38,175 nucleotides of DNA from Peptococcaceae bacterium (GTDB taxonomy: Bacteria > Bacillota > Dehalobacteriia > UBA4068 > UBA4997): positions 1 through 38,175 of the forward strand of contig JAAWKH010000017.1 in the NCBI GenBank assembly GCA_022797295.1. Reading direction: 5' to 3'. The notes beneath the pieces were generated by a model. The model did not search any database. It was not told where the DNA came from and saw only the letters and a program-made list of their open reading frames with translations. Both the position numbers and the translations under genes were made by a program. This document shows positions 18,189 to 27,592 of this stretch, in pieces. How positions within the stretch are numbered: position 1 is the first letter of the stretch; every line of letters starts with the position of its first letter.

Positions 18189-18695
18189 ATGGCTAGATTT
18201 GAAGCTAAAGATAATACGCCTGAAATGATCGAAACCGTTGTGCACATCAACCGTGTGGCCAAGGTGGTTAAGGGCGGCCGGCGCCAGCGCTTTGCCGCTT
18301 TGATGGTGGTTGGCGACGGCAAAGGCAATGTGGGCTTTGGCATCGGCAAGGCCACTGAGGTGCCGGAAGCAATCCGCAAGGCTGTTGAAGCTGCCAAAAA
18401 AGATATGGTGCATGTGCCGATTTTGCACACCACCGTGCCGCATGAGGTTGTGGGCGAGTTTGGCTCCGGCCGCGTGCTGCTGAAGCCGGCTGCTCCTGGT
18501 ACTGGTGTGATTGCCGGCGGCCCGGTGCGTGCCGTTTTGGAGGCGGCTGGATATTCCAATATCCTCACCAAATCCTTGGGCTCCAACAACCCGATCAACA
18601 TGGTGCGCGCCACCATGGAGGGCTTGAAGAGCATGAAAACGGCCGAGCAGGTTGCCCGGCTGCGCGGCAAAACCGTGGAAGAGATTTTGGGCTAG
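18189..18695 (+). CDS. rpsE: Ribosomal protein uS5
   Basis: A 168-residue 30S protein of the mRNA entry and accuracy centre. ATG 18189 follows AGAGGAGGAAAAG; the frame is open further upstream through the end of rplR but without support. Contains [19 protein letters not shown] (double-stranded RNA-binding fold) and [16 protein letters not shown]. Confidence 0.97.
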   Translation: MARFEAKDNTPEMIETVVHINRVAKVVKGGRRQRFAALMVVGDGKGNVGFGIGKATEVPEAIRKAVEAAKKDMVHVPILHTTVPHEVVGEFGSGRVLLKPAAPGTGVIAGGPVRAVLEAAGYSNILTKSLGSNNPINMVRATMEGLKSMKTAEQVARLRGKTVEEILG

Positions 18696-18706
18696 GAGGG
18701 TTGACA

Positions 18707-18886
18707 ATGGCTAAAATTAAAATTACACTTGTCAAAAGCCCAATTGGCTATAACAAGAAGCAAAGAGCAATCGCTGTTTCGCTGGGCCTGCGCAAAATGC
18801 AGAGCAGCGTGATGCAGGAGGATACTCCCGATATTATGGGCAAGGTGCGCAAAATCGCTCATCTTGTTAAAGTGGAGCAGGCCTAA
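18707..18886 (+). CDS. rpmD: Ribosomal protein uL30
   Basis: A 59-residue 50S protein. ATG 18707 ([20 protein letters not shown]) lies 7 nt after TAGGAGGG; TTG 18701 in the same frame is too close. Contains the [10 protein letters not shown] segment typical of bacterial L30. Confidence 0.97.
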   Translation: MAKIKITLVKSPIGYNKKQRAIAVSLGLRKMQSSVMQEDTPDIMGKVRKIAHLVKVEQA

Positions 18887-18909
18887 GCTTGATTTAGGGA
18901 GGTGTTAAA

Positions 18910-19347
18910 ATGCAACTGAATGATTTGCGCCCGAATGCGGGCTCGCGCCCGAAGCACGTCCGTAAGGGCCGGGGCATTGGCTCCACCTTGGGCAAAACCA
19001 GCGGCCGCGGCCAAAAAGGCCAAAAAGCCAGAAGCGGCGGCGGGGTTCGTCCTGGCTTTGAAGGCGGCCAGATGCCGATTTATCGCCGGCTGCCAAAACG
19101 TGGCTTTAAGAACCACTTCCGTAAGGAATTTGTTCCGGTGGCGTTGGCTGATTTGGAACTGTTTGAAAACGGCACGGTGGTAACTGAGGAACTGCTGCTG
19201 CAAAGCGGCCTCGTCAAGAACAAGAAAGATGGTTTGAAGGTGTTGGCGAACGGAGAATTGACTAAGCAGCTAACGGTTGCTCTGCCTTGCTCAAAAGCAG
19301 CTTCCGATAAGATTGTGGCTGCCGGCGGCAAAGTTGAGGTGAAATAA
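18910..19347 (+). CDS. rplO: Ribosomal protein uL15
   Basis: A 145-residue 50S protein. Starts [20 protein letters not shown], with the Gly-rich extension [20 protein letters not shown] and [21 protein letters not shown] 18910 behind GGGAGGTG. It ends 1 bp before secY. Confidence 0.98.
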   Translation: MQLNDLRPNAGSRPKHVRKGRGIGSTLGKTSGRGQKGQKARSGGGVRPGFEGGQMPIYRRLPKRGFKNHFRKEFVPVALADLELFENGTVVTEELLLQSGLVKNKKDGLKVLANGELTKQLTVALPCSKAASDKIVAAGGKVEVK

Positions 19348-19348
19348 T

Positions 19349-20602
19349 TTGTTGACTACTTTGAAAAATGCCTGGAGAATAGCAGAGTTGCGCAAAAAGA
19401 TTTTGTTCACTCTGCTGATGTTTGTGGTTTTCCGCCTGGCGGCCCACATCCCAGTGCCGGGCATCAGCAAGGACGCCTTGGGCGAGCTTTTCGGCTCCGA
19501 TTTGTGGACGCTGATGGACACGTTCTCTGGCGGGTCGCTGAAATATTTTACGGTTTGTGCCATGGGCATTATGCCGTATATTAACGCTTCAATTATTATG
19601 AACCTGCTGACGATTGCCATTCCTTACTTTGAGAACCTGGCCCGCGAGGGGCAGGAGGGCCGCAAAAAGATGGCGCAATATACCAGATACGGCGCTGTTG
19701 GTTTGGCCTTTGTGCAATCCATTGGCATGACGTTTTATATCCACTCTGCACTGGAAAATCCCGGTTTCTTTAGTTATGCAGTGGTTGCCCTTACCTTAAC
19801 GGCCGGCACCTGCTTCCTGATGTGGCTGGGTGAACTGATTACGGAGCACGGTGTTGGCAACGGCATATCGCTGATTATTTTCATTGGTATTTTGTCCGGC
19901 ATGCCCAGCACCATTCGCACGATTGTAACCTCTGTGCAGGGCGGCCAGACCAACATTATTACCGTGATTTTGTTCGTTATTCTGGCAGTTTTGATTATTG
20001 CCGGCGTAGTATTCATCCAGGAGGCGCAGCGTCGGATTCCGGTGCAGTATGCCAAGCGGATGGTGGGCCGGCGGATGTATGGCGGCCAAGGCAGCCATAT
20101 TCCGATTAAGGTAAACCAAACTGGCGTTATTCCAATCATTTTTGCAATGTCACTGCTGATGTTGCCGGCGGCTTTGGCCAATCCGTTCCCCAACAATGGC
20201 TTTGCTGCGTTTATCGCCGGTTTGTTCAGCCAGGGCTCCTGGTTCTATATGTTTATGTATGTGCTGCTGATTATCTTCTTCACCTATTTTTACACCGCAG
20301 TTACTTTCAACTGCCGTGAGGTGGCGGAAAATCTGCAAAAGAACGGCGGTTTTATTCCGGGTCTGCGTCCGGGTAAACCCACCTCGGAATATCTGGACGG
20401 CGTGCTGACCAGAATTACTCTGGCTGGCGCCATCTTCCTGGCGGCTATTGCGATTATGCCGTTTTTGGCCACCAAGCTTTCCGGCTTGGACATTTACTTC
20501 GGCGGCACCTCGCTGCTGATTGTGGTGGGCGTGGCTTTGGATACGATGAAGCAGCTGGATAACCAGATTATGGAACGTCAGTATTCCGGCTTTATGAAAT
20601 AG
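19349..20602 (+). CDS. secY: Protein translocase subunit SecY
   Basis: A 417-residue channel-forming subunit of the Sec translocon with ten membrane helices. Start is TTG 19349 (or TTG 19352), coupled to the rplO stop. Recognised by FRLAAHIPVPGI near helix 1, the plug region after it, GIMPYINASIIMNLL, TEHGVGNGISLIIF, RRIPVQYAKR and the C-terminal loop GGFIPGLRPGKPT. Inner-membrane location; works with SecE and SecG, not encoded here. Confidence 0.98.
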   Translation: MLTTLKNAWRIAELRKKILFTLLMFVVFRLAAHIPVPGISKDALGELFGSDLWTLMDTFSGGSLKYFTVCAMGIMPYINASIIMNLLTIAIPYFENLAREGQEGRKKMAQYTRYGAVGLAFVQSIGMTFYIHSALENPGFFSYAVVALTLTAGTCFLMWLGELITEHGVGNGISLIIFIGILSGMPSTIRTIVTSVQGGQTNIITVILFVILAVLIIAGVVFIQEAQRRIPVQYAKRMVGRRMYGGQGSHIPIKVNQTGVIPIIFAMSLLMLPAALANPFPNNGFAAFIAGLFSQGSWFYMFMYVLLIIFFTYFYTAVTFNCREVAENLQKNGGFIPGLRPGKPTSEYLDGVLTRITLAGAIFLAAIAIMPFLATKLSGLDIYFGGTSLLIVVGVALDTMKQLDNQIMERQYSGFMK

Positions 20603-20614
20603 GGAGGCGGACTT

Positions 20615-21265
20615 ATGAATATTGTATTAATGGGGCCGCCCGGCGCCGGCAAAGGTACTCAGGCCGACGTTATGGCTCGCAATTTGTTCGTGCCGCACAT
20701 TTCCACTGGCGATATTTTCCGTGCCAACATTAAAGCTGGCACGGAGCTGGGCCAGCTGGCCAATCAGTATATCTCCAAAGGCGATTTGGTGCCGGACGAG
20801 GTAACTTTGGCCATGATTAAGGATCGTTTGGCGGAGGATGACTGCGCCAAGGGCTTTATTTTGGATGGTCTGCCGCGCACTATTGGTCAGGCAGACGCTC
20901 TGGAGGCTATTCTGGCTGAACAGGGCAAGCAGTTGGATAAGGTTGTGAATATTGATGTGCCGGAGGAGCTGTTGATTGCTCGCCTTTGTGGCCGGCGCGT
21001 TTGCCGCAACTGCTCGCAAACTTATCATCTGGAAAACAATCCGCCCACGGAGGCCGGCCGTTGTGATGAATGCGGCGGCGAGCTTTACCAGCGGGCTGAT
21101 GATTCAGAGGAAACCATCAAAAACCGTCTGGAGGTTTATCGGGCGCAATCGGAACCACTGATTGCTTACTATGAACAGAAAGGCCTGCTGCTTTCCATCA
21201 ATGGCAACCAAACCATCAACAATGTGCTGATGGATATTGGCAAGGGCCTGGGCCAGAATTGGTAA
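20615..21265 (+). CDS. adk: Adenylate kinase
   Basis: A 216-residue enzyme interconverting ATP + AMP and 2 ADP. P-loop MGPPGAGKGTQA at residues 6-17, AMP site ISTGDIFRANI, DGLPRTIGQA, and a long LID with a zinc-ribbon: CRNCSQTYH and CDECGG (four Cys), typical of Gram-positive Adk. ATG 20615 behind GGGAGGCGG. Confidence 0.98.
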   Translation: MNIVLMGPPGAGKGTQADVMARNLFVPHISTGDIFRANIKAGTELGQLANQYISKGDLVPDEVTLAMIKDRLAEDDCAKGFILDGLPRTIGQADALEAILAEQGKQLDKVVNIDVPEELLIARLCGRRVCRNCSQTYHLENNPPTEAGRCDECGGELYQRADDSEETIKNRLEVYRAQSEPLIAYYEQKGLLLSINGNQTINNVLMDIGKGLGQNW

Positions 21266-21276
21266 AGAGGCGCGCG

Positions 21277-22029
21277 ATGGGAACGATTACCATTAAAAAT
21301 CAGGACGAACTGGCTGCGATGCGCAAAGCCGGCCGTATTGTGGCCGAGGTTTTTGAATTAATGTATGAAAAAATTCGGCCGGGAGTGACAACTGCCCAGC
21401 TTAACAAGGCGGCGGAAACGCTAATCAACAAACGCCATGCCCGGCCTCTTTTTAAGGGGTATGGCGGGTTCCCGGCGGCGGTTTGCATTTCCGTTAATCA
21501 GGAGGTTATCCATGGCATTCCGGGGCGGCGCGTGTTGCAGGAGGGCGACATTGTTAGTATTGATGTTGGCGCTCAGCTGAACGGCTTTTGCGGCGACGGC
21601 GCTCGCACCTTTGCCGTTGGCCGAATTGACCCGGCGGTGCAGCATTTGTTGGACGTCACCCAGGCTTGCTTGGCGGCTGGCATTGAGCTGGCCGTGGCGG
21701 GCAGCCGTTTGGGTGATATTGGCAGCAAGGTGCAGCAGATTGCTGAAGACGAGGGCTACGGCGTGGTGCGCGATTACGTGGGCCATGGCATTGGCCGGGA
21801 GCTACATGAAGCGCCGGAGGTGCCAAATTTTGGCACGGCCGGGCGTGGTATCCGTTTGATGAACGGGATGGCAATAGCGATTGAACCGATGATTAATATG
21901 GGCACCAAAGATGTTTACCGTTTGAAAGACGGCTGGACAGTGGTGACTAAGGACGGCCTGCCCTCGGCTCACTTTGAGAACACTGTGGCAATTACCCCTG
22001 AGGGGCCGCAAATTTTGACGGTGCTGTGA
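21277..22029 (+). CDS. map: Methionine aminopeptidase, type I
   Basis: A 250-residue metalloprotease that removes the initiator Met. The five metal ligands are all present: two Asp in SIDVGAQLNGFCGDGA, His in GHGIGRELHEAP, Glu in AIEPM and Glu in HFENTVAIT. ATG 21277 is preferred over the in-frame GTG 21259, which lies inside adk; the ribosome binding site AAAGAGG is weak. Classic position between adk and infA. Confidence 0.97.
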   Translation: MGTITIKNQDELAAMRKAGRIVAEVFELMYEKIRPGVTTAQLNKAAETLINKRHARPLFKGYGGFPAAVCISVNQEVIHGIPGRRVLQEGDIVSIDVGAQLNGFCGDGARTFAVGRIDPAVQHLLDVTQACLAAGIELAVAGSRLGDIGSKVQQIAEDEGYGVVRDYVGHGIGRELHEAPEVPNFGTAGRGIRLMNGMAIAIEPMINMGTKDVYRLKDGWTVVTKDGLPSAHFENTVAITPEGPQILTVL

Positions 22030-22040
22030 GGTGATAAGCT

Positions 22041-22373
22041 GTGGCAAAACCAATTAAGCAGTTGCAGGTTGGTCAGCTGGTGCGTTCTCTGGCTGGGCAT
22101 GACAAGGGCCAGTATTATCTGGTGCTGAAAGTTGCTGGAGTTAAGGTTTGGTTGGTGGACGGCTACAAACGCCTGCCCGCCAACGCCAAACAGAAGAACC
22201 CCTGCCATTTGCAGGAGAGCAAGCTTATCTCAGCTGATTTTGCGGCCAAAGCCCAGGCGGGAAACCTGCGGCCTGAGGATATGCGCGCTTGCCTGCGGGC
22301 TCTGTTGAGCCAGCAAGCTGATGAATTGAATGTAGGCAAAAATCCTGATGAGGAGGCATTGGCGAATGTCTAA
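22041..22373 (+). CDS. KOW-domain RNA-binding protein (L14e-like)
   Basis: A 110-residue protein from GTG 22041. The N-terminal half, [23 protein letters not shown]...VWLVDG, is a KOW/SH3-like fold of the sort annotated as KOW domain-containing RNA-binding protein, which often lies between map and infA in Clostridia. The C-terminal half (residues 75-110) is helical and acidic. Its precise ribosomal or RNA target is not established. It overlaps infA by 8 bp. Confidence 0.85.
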   Translation: MAKPIKQLQVGQLVRSLAGHDKGQYYLVLKVAGVKVWLVDGYKRLPANAKQKNPCHLQESKLISADFAAKAQAGNLRPEDMRACLRALLSQQADELNVGKNPDEEALANV

Positions 22374-22584
22374 AGTTGATGAAATAGAAGTAAGCGGTAC
22401 GGTCATTGACCCGCTGCCCAACGCGATGTTTAAGGTGGAGCTGGAAAACGGACACGTTGTTTTGGCGCATGTTTCCGGGAAAATCAGGATGAATTATATT
22501 CGTATTTTGCCGGGCGATAAGGTTACGGTGGCTTTAAGCCCCTATGATTTGCAGCGTGGCCGCATTGTGTATCGCTTTAAATAG
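22366..22584 (+). CDS. infA: Translation initiation factor IF-1
   Basis: A 72-residue OB-fold factor that blocks the A site during initiation. Starts [20 protein letters not shown] at ATG 22366 and contains the conserved [20 protein letters not shown] and GRIVYRFK end. ATG lies inside the KOW gene with GAGGAGGC upstream, giving coupling. Confidence 0.98.
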   Translation: MSKVDEIEVSGTVIDPLPNAMFKVELENGHVVLAHVSGKIRMNYIRILPGDKVTVALSPYDLQRGRIVYRFK

Positions 22585-22617
22585 AACCAAAAGCTGTTCA
22601 TTGAGGAGGTAAAAGCA

Positions 22618-22731
22618 ATGAAAGTTCGTGCTTCGGCTAAGCCCATTTGTGAAAAATGCAAGGTTATTAAACGGCGCGGAACCGTGATGGTTATCTGCTC
22701 CAACCCTAAGCATAAACAAAAACAGGGCTAA
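22618..22731 (+). CDS. rpmJ: Ribosomal protein bL36, zinc-binding type
   Basis: A 37-residue 50S protein. It begins [20 protein letters not shown] with a complete zinc site: Cys11, Cys14, Cys27 and His32. ATG 22618 follows TTGAGGAGGT. The last gene before a 165-bp spacer. Confidence 0.98.
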   Translation: MKVRASAKPICEKCKVIKRRGTVMVICSNPKHKQKQG

Positions 22732-22896
22732 GAAAAAGATTTTATAAGGATTATATTGACGCTTGCAGCGTCAATATATCAATTCGCACTGAGCTCTGGC
22801 ATCGTCCAGTTGCACTGGACTTGCCAATCGCTTTGTGCTCATTGAAGTTGTAGATATCAGCTATAAAATTTTAACTACAAATTTGGAGGTGTAGGA
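22732..22896 (+). other. rpmJ-rpsM spacer with perfect hairpin
   Basis: A perfect 11-bp stem (22753-22763 / 22767-22777) with a 3-nt loop, extendable by one pair, lies 21 nt after rpmJ. It has no U-tract, so it is unlikely to be a terminator. Downstream, TCCAG/CTGGA (22800-22814) and GAGC/GCTC (about 22791 and 22838) can form a second, branched structure just before the rpsM ribosome binding site. Candidate autoregulatory leader or RNase processing site. Confidence 0.5.
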
Positions 22897-23268
22897 ATGG
22901 CTCGTATTGCTGGTGTAGACTTGCCCAGAGATAAAAGAGTTGAAATCGGCCTGACATACATCTTCGGCGTTGGTCTGCCGACCTCGCAGAAGGTGTTGAA
23001 AGAAGCCGGAGTTAATCCCGATACGCGCGTGAAGGATTTGACTGATGATGAAGTTGGCCGCATCCGTGAGGTTTTGGACAAAACCGCACAGGTGGAGGGC
23101 GATTTGCGTCGTGAAATCGCGCTGAACATCAAGAGATTGACTGAAATTGGCTGCTACCGCGGGCAAAGACATCGCCGCGGCCTGCCGGTGCGTGGTCAGA
23201 ATACCAAAAACAACGCCCGCACACGCAAAGGTCCGAAGCGTACTGTCAGCGGCAAACGCAAGAAATAA
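22897..23268 (+). CDS. rpsM: Ribosomal protein uS13
   Basis: A 123-residue 30S head protein contacting P-site tRNA. Starts [19 protein letters not shown] and has the C-terminal [19 protein letters not shown] signature. ATG 22897 behind GGAGGTGTAG. Confidence 0.98.
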   Translation: MARIAGVDLPRDKRVEIGLTYIFGVGLPTSQKVLKEAGVNPDTRVKDLTDDEVGRIREVLDKTAQVEGDLRREIALNIKRLTEIGCYRGQRHRRGLPVRGQNTKNNARTRKGPKRTVSGKRKK

Positions 23269-23286
23269 GGAAAGGGGGTTATCTAA

Positions 23287-23673
23287 TTGGCTCGCAGACA
23301 AATTCGTAAGAGAAAAGAAAAGAAGAATATTGAGTATGGTGTAGCCCATATTCAATCTACCTTTAACAATACAATTATTACAATCACCGATAAGGCCGGC
23401 AATGCCATTTCGTGGTCCAGCGCAGGCGCGCAGGGCTTTAAGGGCTCTCGTAAAAGCACGCCTTTTGCCGCCCAGCAGGCTGCCGATGTGGCCGCCAAGG
23501 AGGCCATGGTGCATGGTCTGAAGCAGGTTGAATGTCTGGTTAAAGGCCCTGGCTCCGGCCGTGAGGCTGCCATCCGCGCTTTGCAAAGCGCCGGTTTGGA
23601 AATCAGCATGATTAAGGATGTTACTCCCATTCCGCATAATGGGTGTCGTCCTCCCAAAAGAAGAAGAGTATAA
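23287..23673 (+). CDS. rpsK: Ribosomal protein uS11
   Basis: A 128-residue 30S platform protein. TTG 23287 start ([14 protein letters not shown]). Contains [16 protein letters not shown] and the C-terminal [18 protein letters not shown]. Ribosome binding site GGAAAGGGGG. Confidence 0.98.
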   Translation: MARRQIRKRKEKKNIEYGVAHIQSTFNNTIITITDKAGNAISWSSAGAQGFKGSRKSTPFAAQQAADVAAKEAMVHGLKQVECLVKGPGSGREAAIRALQSAGLEISMIKDVTPIPHNGCRPPKRRRV

Positions 23674-23703
23674 TTTGTTGGTAAAGGAGGAAAAAATCGC
23701 ATT

Positions 23704-24297
23704 ATGGCAAAAAATATGCAGCCGGTGTTGAAAAGAGCCAGAACTTTGGGCATCGAGCCGGGCTTTGTAGGCATCTACAAGAAATCAAAAAGAAAACCCA
23801 AGCAGAACAGACGCAAGCCGAGCAACTATGCTTTGCAGCTGACTGAAAAGCAGAAGGTTAGATTTGTTTATGGTATTCAGGAGAAGCAGCTGCGGCGCAC
23901 CTTTGCCCGCGCTGAAAAGAAATCCGGCAATGTGGGTGAAAACCTGCTGACCTTGCTGGAGCAGCGCATGGACAACGTGGTTTATCGCCTTGGTTTGGCC
24001 AGCACTCGTCGTGAGGCTAAACAGCTGGTTTCCCATGCTCATTTCACCTTGAATGGTAAAAAGATGAATATTCCCTCCGCCACCTTGAAGGTGGGCGACG
24101 TGGTGGCAGTGCGTGAAAAGAGCCTGCAATCGCCCAAATTTAAGGCTTTGGCTGAGAACCTGAAGGGCAAAGCCACTCCGGCTTGGCTGGAGCTGGACGC
24201 AGCTAATATGTCTGGCAAGGTGGTTGCCCTGCCTGCCCGCGCCGACGTTGACGCGCCGATTGCGGAGCAGCTGATCGTTGAATTTTACTCCCGCTAA
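23704..24297 (+). CDS. rpsD: Ribosomal protein uS4
   Basis: A 197-residue 30S assembly protein. The S4 RNA-binding domain (RMDNVVYRLGLASTRREAKQ, then VSHAHFTLNGKKMNIPS) is clear. It lacks the N-terminal zinc Cys cluster found in some S4 proteins. ATG 23704. S4 controls the alpha operon or its own gene in other bacteria. Confidence 0.98.
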   Translation: MAKNMQPVLKRARTLGIEPGFVGIYKKSKRKPKQNRRKPSNYALQLTEKQKVRFVYGIQEKQLRRTFARAEKKSGNVGENLLTLLEQRMDNVVYRLGLASTRREAKQLVSHAHFTLNGKKMNIPSATLKVGDVVAVREKSLQSPKFKALAENLKGKATPAWLELDAANMSGKVVALPARADVDAPIAEQLIVEFYSR

Positions 24298-24351
24298 GCA
24301 TAGTATCTGGTGTAGAATAAAGTGGCTTTTGAATAAGGGGGCAATATATTA

Positions 24352-25299
24352 ATGTTTGGAATTGAAAAACCGAAAATCCAATGTGTGGAGATGTCAGACG
24401 ACCATTCCCATGGCACTTTTGTTGTCGAGCCGTTGGAAAAAGGTTACGGGATTACGCTTGGTAATTCTTTGAGGAGAGTGTTATTGTCTTCTTTACCTGG
24501 CGCTGCTGTATCCTCGGTGCAGATTGAGGGCGTTTTGCATGAATTCACAACCATCCCCGGTGTGGTGGAGGACGTTGCGGATATTATTTTGAACCTGAAG
24601 GGCCTTTCGGTGAGGGTTTACGGCTCAGAAGAGCAGATTATCTACATCGAAGCCAACGGCCCCTGCGAGGTGACCGCGGCGGATATTCGGGTGAACTCCG
24701 ATGTGGAGATTTTGAACCCGGAACATCATATTGCCACACTGGACACTGATGGCACTCTGTTTATGTCTATCACCGTCAACAAGGGCCGCGGTTACGTGAG
24801 CGCTGACAAAAACAAAAAGGAAGGCCAGCCGATAGGGGTTATCCCGGTGGATTCACTGTTCTCCCCCGTGGTGAAGGTGAACTTCCGGGTGGAAAACACC
24901 CGCGTTGGCCAGCACACTGATTTTGATAAATTGACGCTGGATGTTTGGACTGACGCCACCATCTCCCCGGACGAGGCCATCAGCAGCAGCGCGCGCATTT
25001 TGACGGATTACTTGCAGCTGTTTGTCTGCCTGTCTGATAATGTGCCGGACGCCATCGGCCTGATTGACGCTGAGGACGACGGCCGGGATAAGCTGTTGGA
25101 AATGGCTATTGACGAGCTTGATTTGTCTGTGCGGTCTTCCAACTGTCTGCATCGCGCCGGCATCAACACTGTACAGGAATTGATTCAACGCTCCGAGGAG
25201 GATATGATGAAGGTGCGCAATCTGGGCCGCAAATCTCTGGAGGAGGTCATCAACAAGTTGGCCGAGATGGATTTGTCGCTCAGAAGCGGTGACGAATAA
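24352..25299 (+). CDS. rpoA: RNA polymerase alpha subunit
   Basis: A 315-residue subunit. The N-terminal dimerisation and assembly domain contains [20 protein letters not shown] and [14 protein letters not shown]; the C-terminal domain (residues about 250-305) has the helix-hairpin-helix [20 protein letters not shown] and [11 protein letters not shown] for promoter UP-element contacts. ATG 24352 with AAGGGGG about 10 nt upstream. Confidence 0.98.
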   Translation: MFGIEKPKIQCVEMSDDHSHGTFVVEPLEKGYGITLGNSLRRVLLSSLPGAAVSSVQIEGVLHEFTTIPGVVEDVADIILNLKGLSVRVYGSEEQIIYIEANGPCEVTAADIRVNSDVEILNPEHHIATLDTDGTLFMSITVNKGRGYVSADKNKKEGQPIGVIPVDSLFSPVVKVNFRVENTRVGQHTDFDKLTLDVWTDATISPDEAISSSARILTDYLQLFVCLSDNVPDAIGLIDAEDDGRDKLLEMAIDELDLSVRSSNCLHRAGINTVQELIQRSEEDMMKVRNLGRKSLEEVINKLAEMDLSLRSGDE

Positions 25300-25326
25300 G
25301 ATTTTTACTAAATAGGAGGAGCATAA

Positions 25327-25665
25327 ATGGCATACCGTAAACTGGGTGTGAAAAGCGCTCATCGCCGGGCCATGCTGCGGAACATGACGACCTCTCTGCT
25401 GAAAGAGGGCCAGATTGAAACCACCGTGACCAGGGCCAAAGAGGTGCGCTCCACAACCGAAAAAATGATTACCCTGGGCAAACGCGGCGATTTGCACGCC
25501 CGCCGTCAGGCCTTGGCATATATTAAAGAAGAAGATGTGGTGCGCCGCGTTTTTGATGAGTTGGCTTCCAAATATGCCGACCGTCAGGGCGGTTACACTC
25601 GCATTATTAAAACCGGCACCCGCAAGGGCGATGGCGCCCCGCTGGCTATTATTGAGCTGGTTTAA
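25327..25665 (+). CDS. rplQ: Ribosomal protein bL17
   Basis: A 112-residue 50S protein that closes the alpha operon. Starts [20 protein letters not shown], contains [20 protein letters not shown] and [21 protein letters not shown] 25327 behind TAGGAGGAG. Confidence 0.98.
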   Translation: MAYRKLGVKSAHRRAMLRNMTTSLLKEGQIETTVTRAKEVRSTTEKMITLGKRGDLHARRQALAYIKEEDVVRRVFDELASKYADRQGGYTRIIKTGTRKGDGAPLAIIELV

Positions 25666-25867
25666 GCCTTAAAAAATGTTTTGGTTAGCGCACTGCTCAG
25701 CCAGGCAGGAAGATAAAGTTCCGCCGGCTGCCACGGTCAGCAGACGCGCTTCAAAAAAAGCAACAAGCAGAAGATAAGTCAGGATTATACTTCACGGTCC
25801 ACAGCGAGGTAAATCCTGACTTTCCTGCTATAAAACGGAAAAATGGTTTACATTTGGGGAGGCAAAG
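25666..25867 (+). terminator. rplQ-ecfA1 spacer with long hairpin
   Basis: A large hairpin has a perfect 10-bp base AGTCAGGATT (25777-25786) / AATCCTGACT (25812-25821), continued after a bulged A by six further pairs (TACTTC with GAGGTA, one G-U). Only three T follow, so termination may be partial; read-through would supply the ecf genes. No open frame of note. A possible -10 (TATAAA, about 25830) precedes ecfA1 but lacks a clear -35. Confidence 0.5.
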
Positions 25868-26683
25868 ATGTTCCGACTGGAAAATTTGGTCTATGAATAT
25901 GCCGACGGCCGCCGTGCCTTAGACGGCGTTAGCTTGCAGGTGCCAAAGGGGCAATGGCTGGCTGTTTTGGGAGCCAACGGCAGCGGCAAAAGCACTCTGG
26001 CCCGTCACTTAAACGGCTTGCTGCAACCCACTGCCGGCCGTGTTTTGGTGGCTGGCCGCCCGCTGGAGGAATACACCGATATTCAGCAGTTGCGCCGGTT
26101 GGTGGGGATTGTTTTTCAAAACCCGGACAATCAGATTGTGGGCAATAGCGTGGAGGAGGATGTGGCCTTTGGTTTGGAAAATCTGGGCCTGCCCCGGCCA
26201 GAAATGCGCCGGCGGATTGGCGAGGCCCTACAAATGGTGGGGCTGGCTGGCCGGGAAAAGGTTGACCCTGCGGCCCTATCCGGCGGGCAAAAGCAACGCT
26301 TGGCTATTGCCGGCGCGCTGGCTATGCAGCCGCAAGCCTTGCTGTTGGACGAGGCCACCTCGATGCTGGACCCCGTTGGTGTGGCCGAGGTGTTGGAGGT
26401 TTTGCGCCGCTTGCACCAGCAGGGCCTAACCATTGTGATGATTACGCACAATATGAGCGAGGTGCTATTTTGCGACCAGGCCGTGGTGCTGGCTGAGGGA
26501 CGCGTCCAGCTGCCGCCGCAGCCGCCGATGGAGCTGTTTGCCCGCACGGCGGAGCTGGCCCGTTGGCATATTGAACTGCCGCCTGTAACTCAACTGGGCC
26601 TGCTGTTGGGTGTGGAGGGCTGCTTGAGCTTGCCGCAGCTGGTGGAGGCGATGAAATCTAAGACGGCGACAGTTCAAAGATAG
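25868..26683 (+). CDS. ecfA1: ECF transporter ATPase EcfA1
   Basis: A 271-residue ATP-binding subunit of an energy-coupling factor transporter, which powers vitamin and metal uptake through interchangeable S components. Walker A GANGSGKST (residues 38-46), Q-loop VFQNPDNQI, signature LSGGQKQRLAIAGAL, Walker B LLLDEATSMLD, switch His in ITHNMSE. ATG 25868 behind GGGGAGGC. Standard position after rplQ. Confidence 0.96.
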   Translation: MFRLENLVYEYADGRRALDGVSLQVPKGQWLAVLGANGSGKSTLARHLNGLLQPTAGRVLVAGRPLEEYTDIQQLRRLVGIVFQNPDNQIVGNSVEEDVAFGLENLGLPRPEMRRRIGEALQMVGLAGREKVDPAALSGGQKQRLAIAGALAMQPQALLLDEATSMLDPVGVAEVLEVLRRLHQQGLTIVMITHNMSEVLFCDQAVVLAEGRVQLPPQPPMELFARTAELARWHIELPPVTQLGLLLGVEGCLSLPQLVEAMKSKTATVQR

Positions 26684-26710
26684 CGAAAATTGGGGAGAGG
26701 AGCAGGGGCG

Positions 26711-27592
26711 ATGACTTTGCGCTTGCAGAATGTTTGCTGCCGCTATGGCGGCGAGGGGCCGCTGGAGGTTACGGCGGTGGAGAATATCAGTTTGGAAATA
26801 AGCCGGGGCGAGCTGGTGGGGCTGGTTGGGCACACTGGCAGTGGCAAAAGCACCCTGGCTCAGCTTATTTGCGGCCTGATTGCGGCCGACAGCGGTGATA
26901 TTTGGCTGGAGGATTTGTGCCTGACTCCGCTTAAAAAGCGGCAGCGGCCTAAAGCTATTGACCTGGCTCAGCGGGTGGGGATGGTCTTTCAATATCCTGA
27001 GCACCAGCTTTTTGCGGAAACTGTGGCGCAGGAATTGGCCTACGGCCCGGAAAATTTAGGTTGGACGCCGGAGGAAATCAGCGAGGCAACCCAGCGTTTG
27101 CTGGAACGGTTGGGTTTGCCGCCGGAGCTGTTGACGGTCAGCCCTTATCAGCTTTCCGGTGGGGAAAAGCGTAAGGTGGCCTTGGCCAGCGTGTTGATTA
27201 TGCAGCCGCCTCTGCTGGTTCTGGACGAGCCTTTTGTGGGGCTGGACGCGGTGGCGCGGCAGGAATTTTTGCAGCTGTTGTTGGGTTGGCAGAAAGAAAA
27301 TAACAGCACCATTATTTGCATTAGCCATGATATTGATTTGCTGGCCAGTTTTTGTCAGCGCTTACTGGTGCTAAATCGTGGCCGATTAAAGTTGGACGCG
27401 CCCATTCGGCAGGCCTTTAATGAGGTGGAGCTGCTGGAGCAGTGCGGCGTGCGCTTGCCTACAGCCAGGCAGGCGACGTTGGCTTTTCAGGCGGCCGGCT
27501 GGCAACTGCCGACGGAGGCATTGACGCTGGCCGAGGCGGCGGAAGCTATTAAGGCGGCGCAAACAAAGGCAGGTGAACAAATTGGCGGCTAA
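26711..27592 (+). CDS. ecfA2: ECF transporter ATPase EcfA2
   Basis: A 293-residue second ATPase. ATG 26711 (MTLRLQNVCC) is behind GGGGAGAGGAGC; an earlier in-frame start at 26690 overlaps that site. Walker A GHTGSGKST, Q-loop VFQYPEHQLF, signature LSGGEKRKVALASVL, Walker B LLVLDEPFVGLD, His in ISHDID. The FQYPEHQLF form is typical of EcfA2. Overlaps ecfT by 20 bp. Confidence 0.96.
   Translation: MTLRLQNVCCRYGGEGPLEVTAVENISLEISRGELVGLVGHTGSGKSTLAQLICGLIAADSGDIWLEDLCLTPLKKRQRPKAIDLAQRVGMVFQYPEHQLFAETVAQELAYGPENLGWTPEEISEATQRLLERLGLPPELLTVSPYQLSGGEKRKVALASVLIMQPPLLVLDEPFVGLDAVARQEFLQLLLGWQKENNSTIICISHDIDLLASFCQRLLVLNRGRLKLDAPIRQAFNEVELLEQCGVRLPTARQATLAFQAAGWQLPTEALTLAEAAEAIKAAQTKAGEQIGG

Noticed and set aside
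17768..18670. 300-codon minus-strand frame
   Set aside because: Antisense to rplR and rpsE; no start signals and no recognisable domain.
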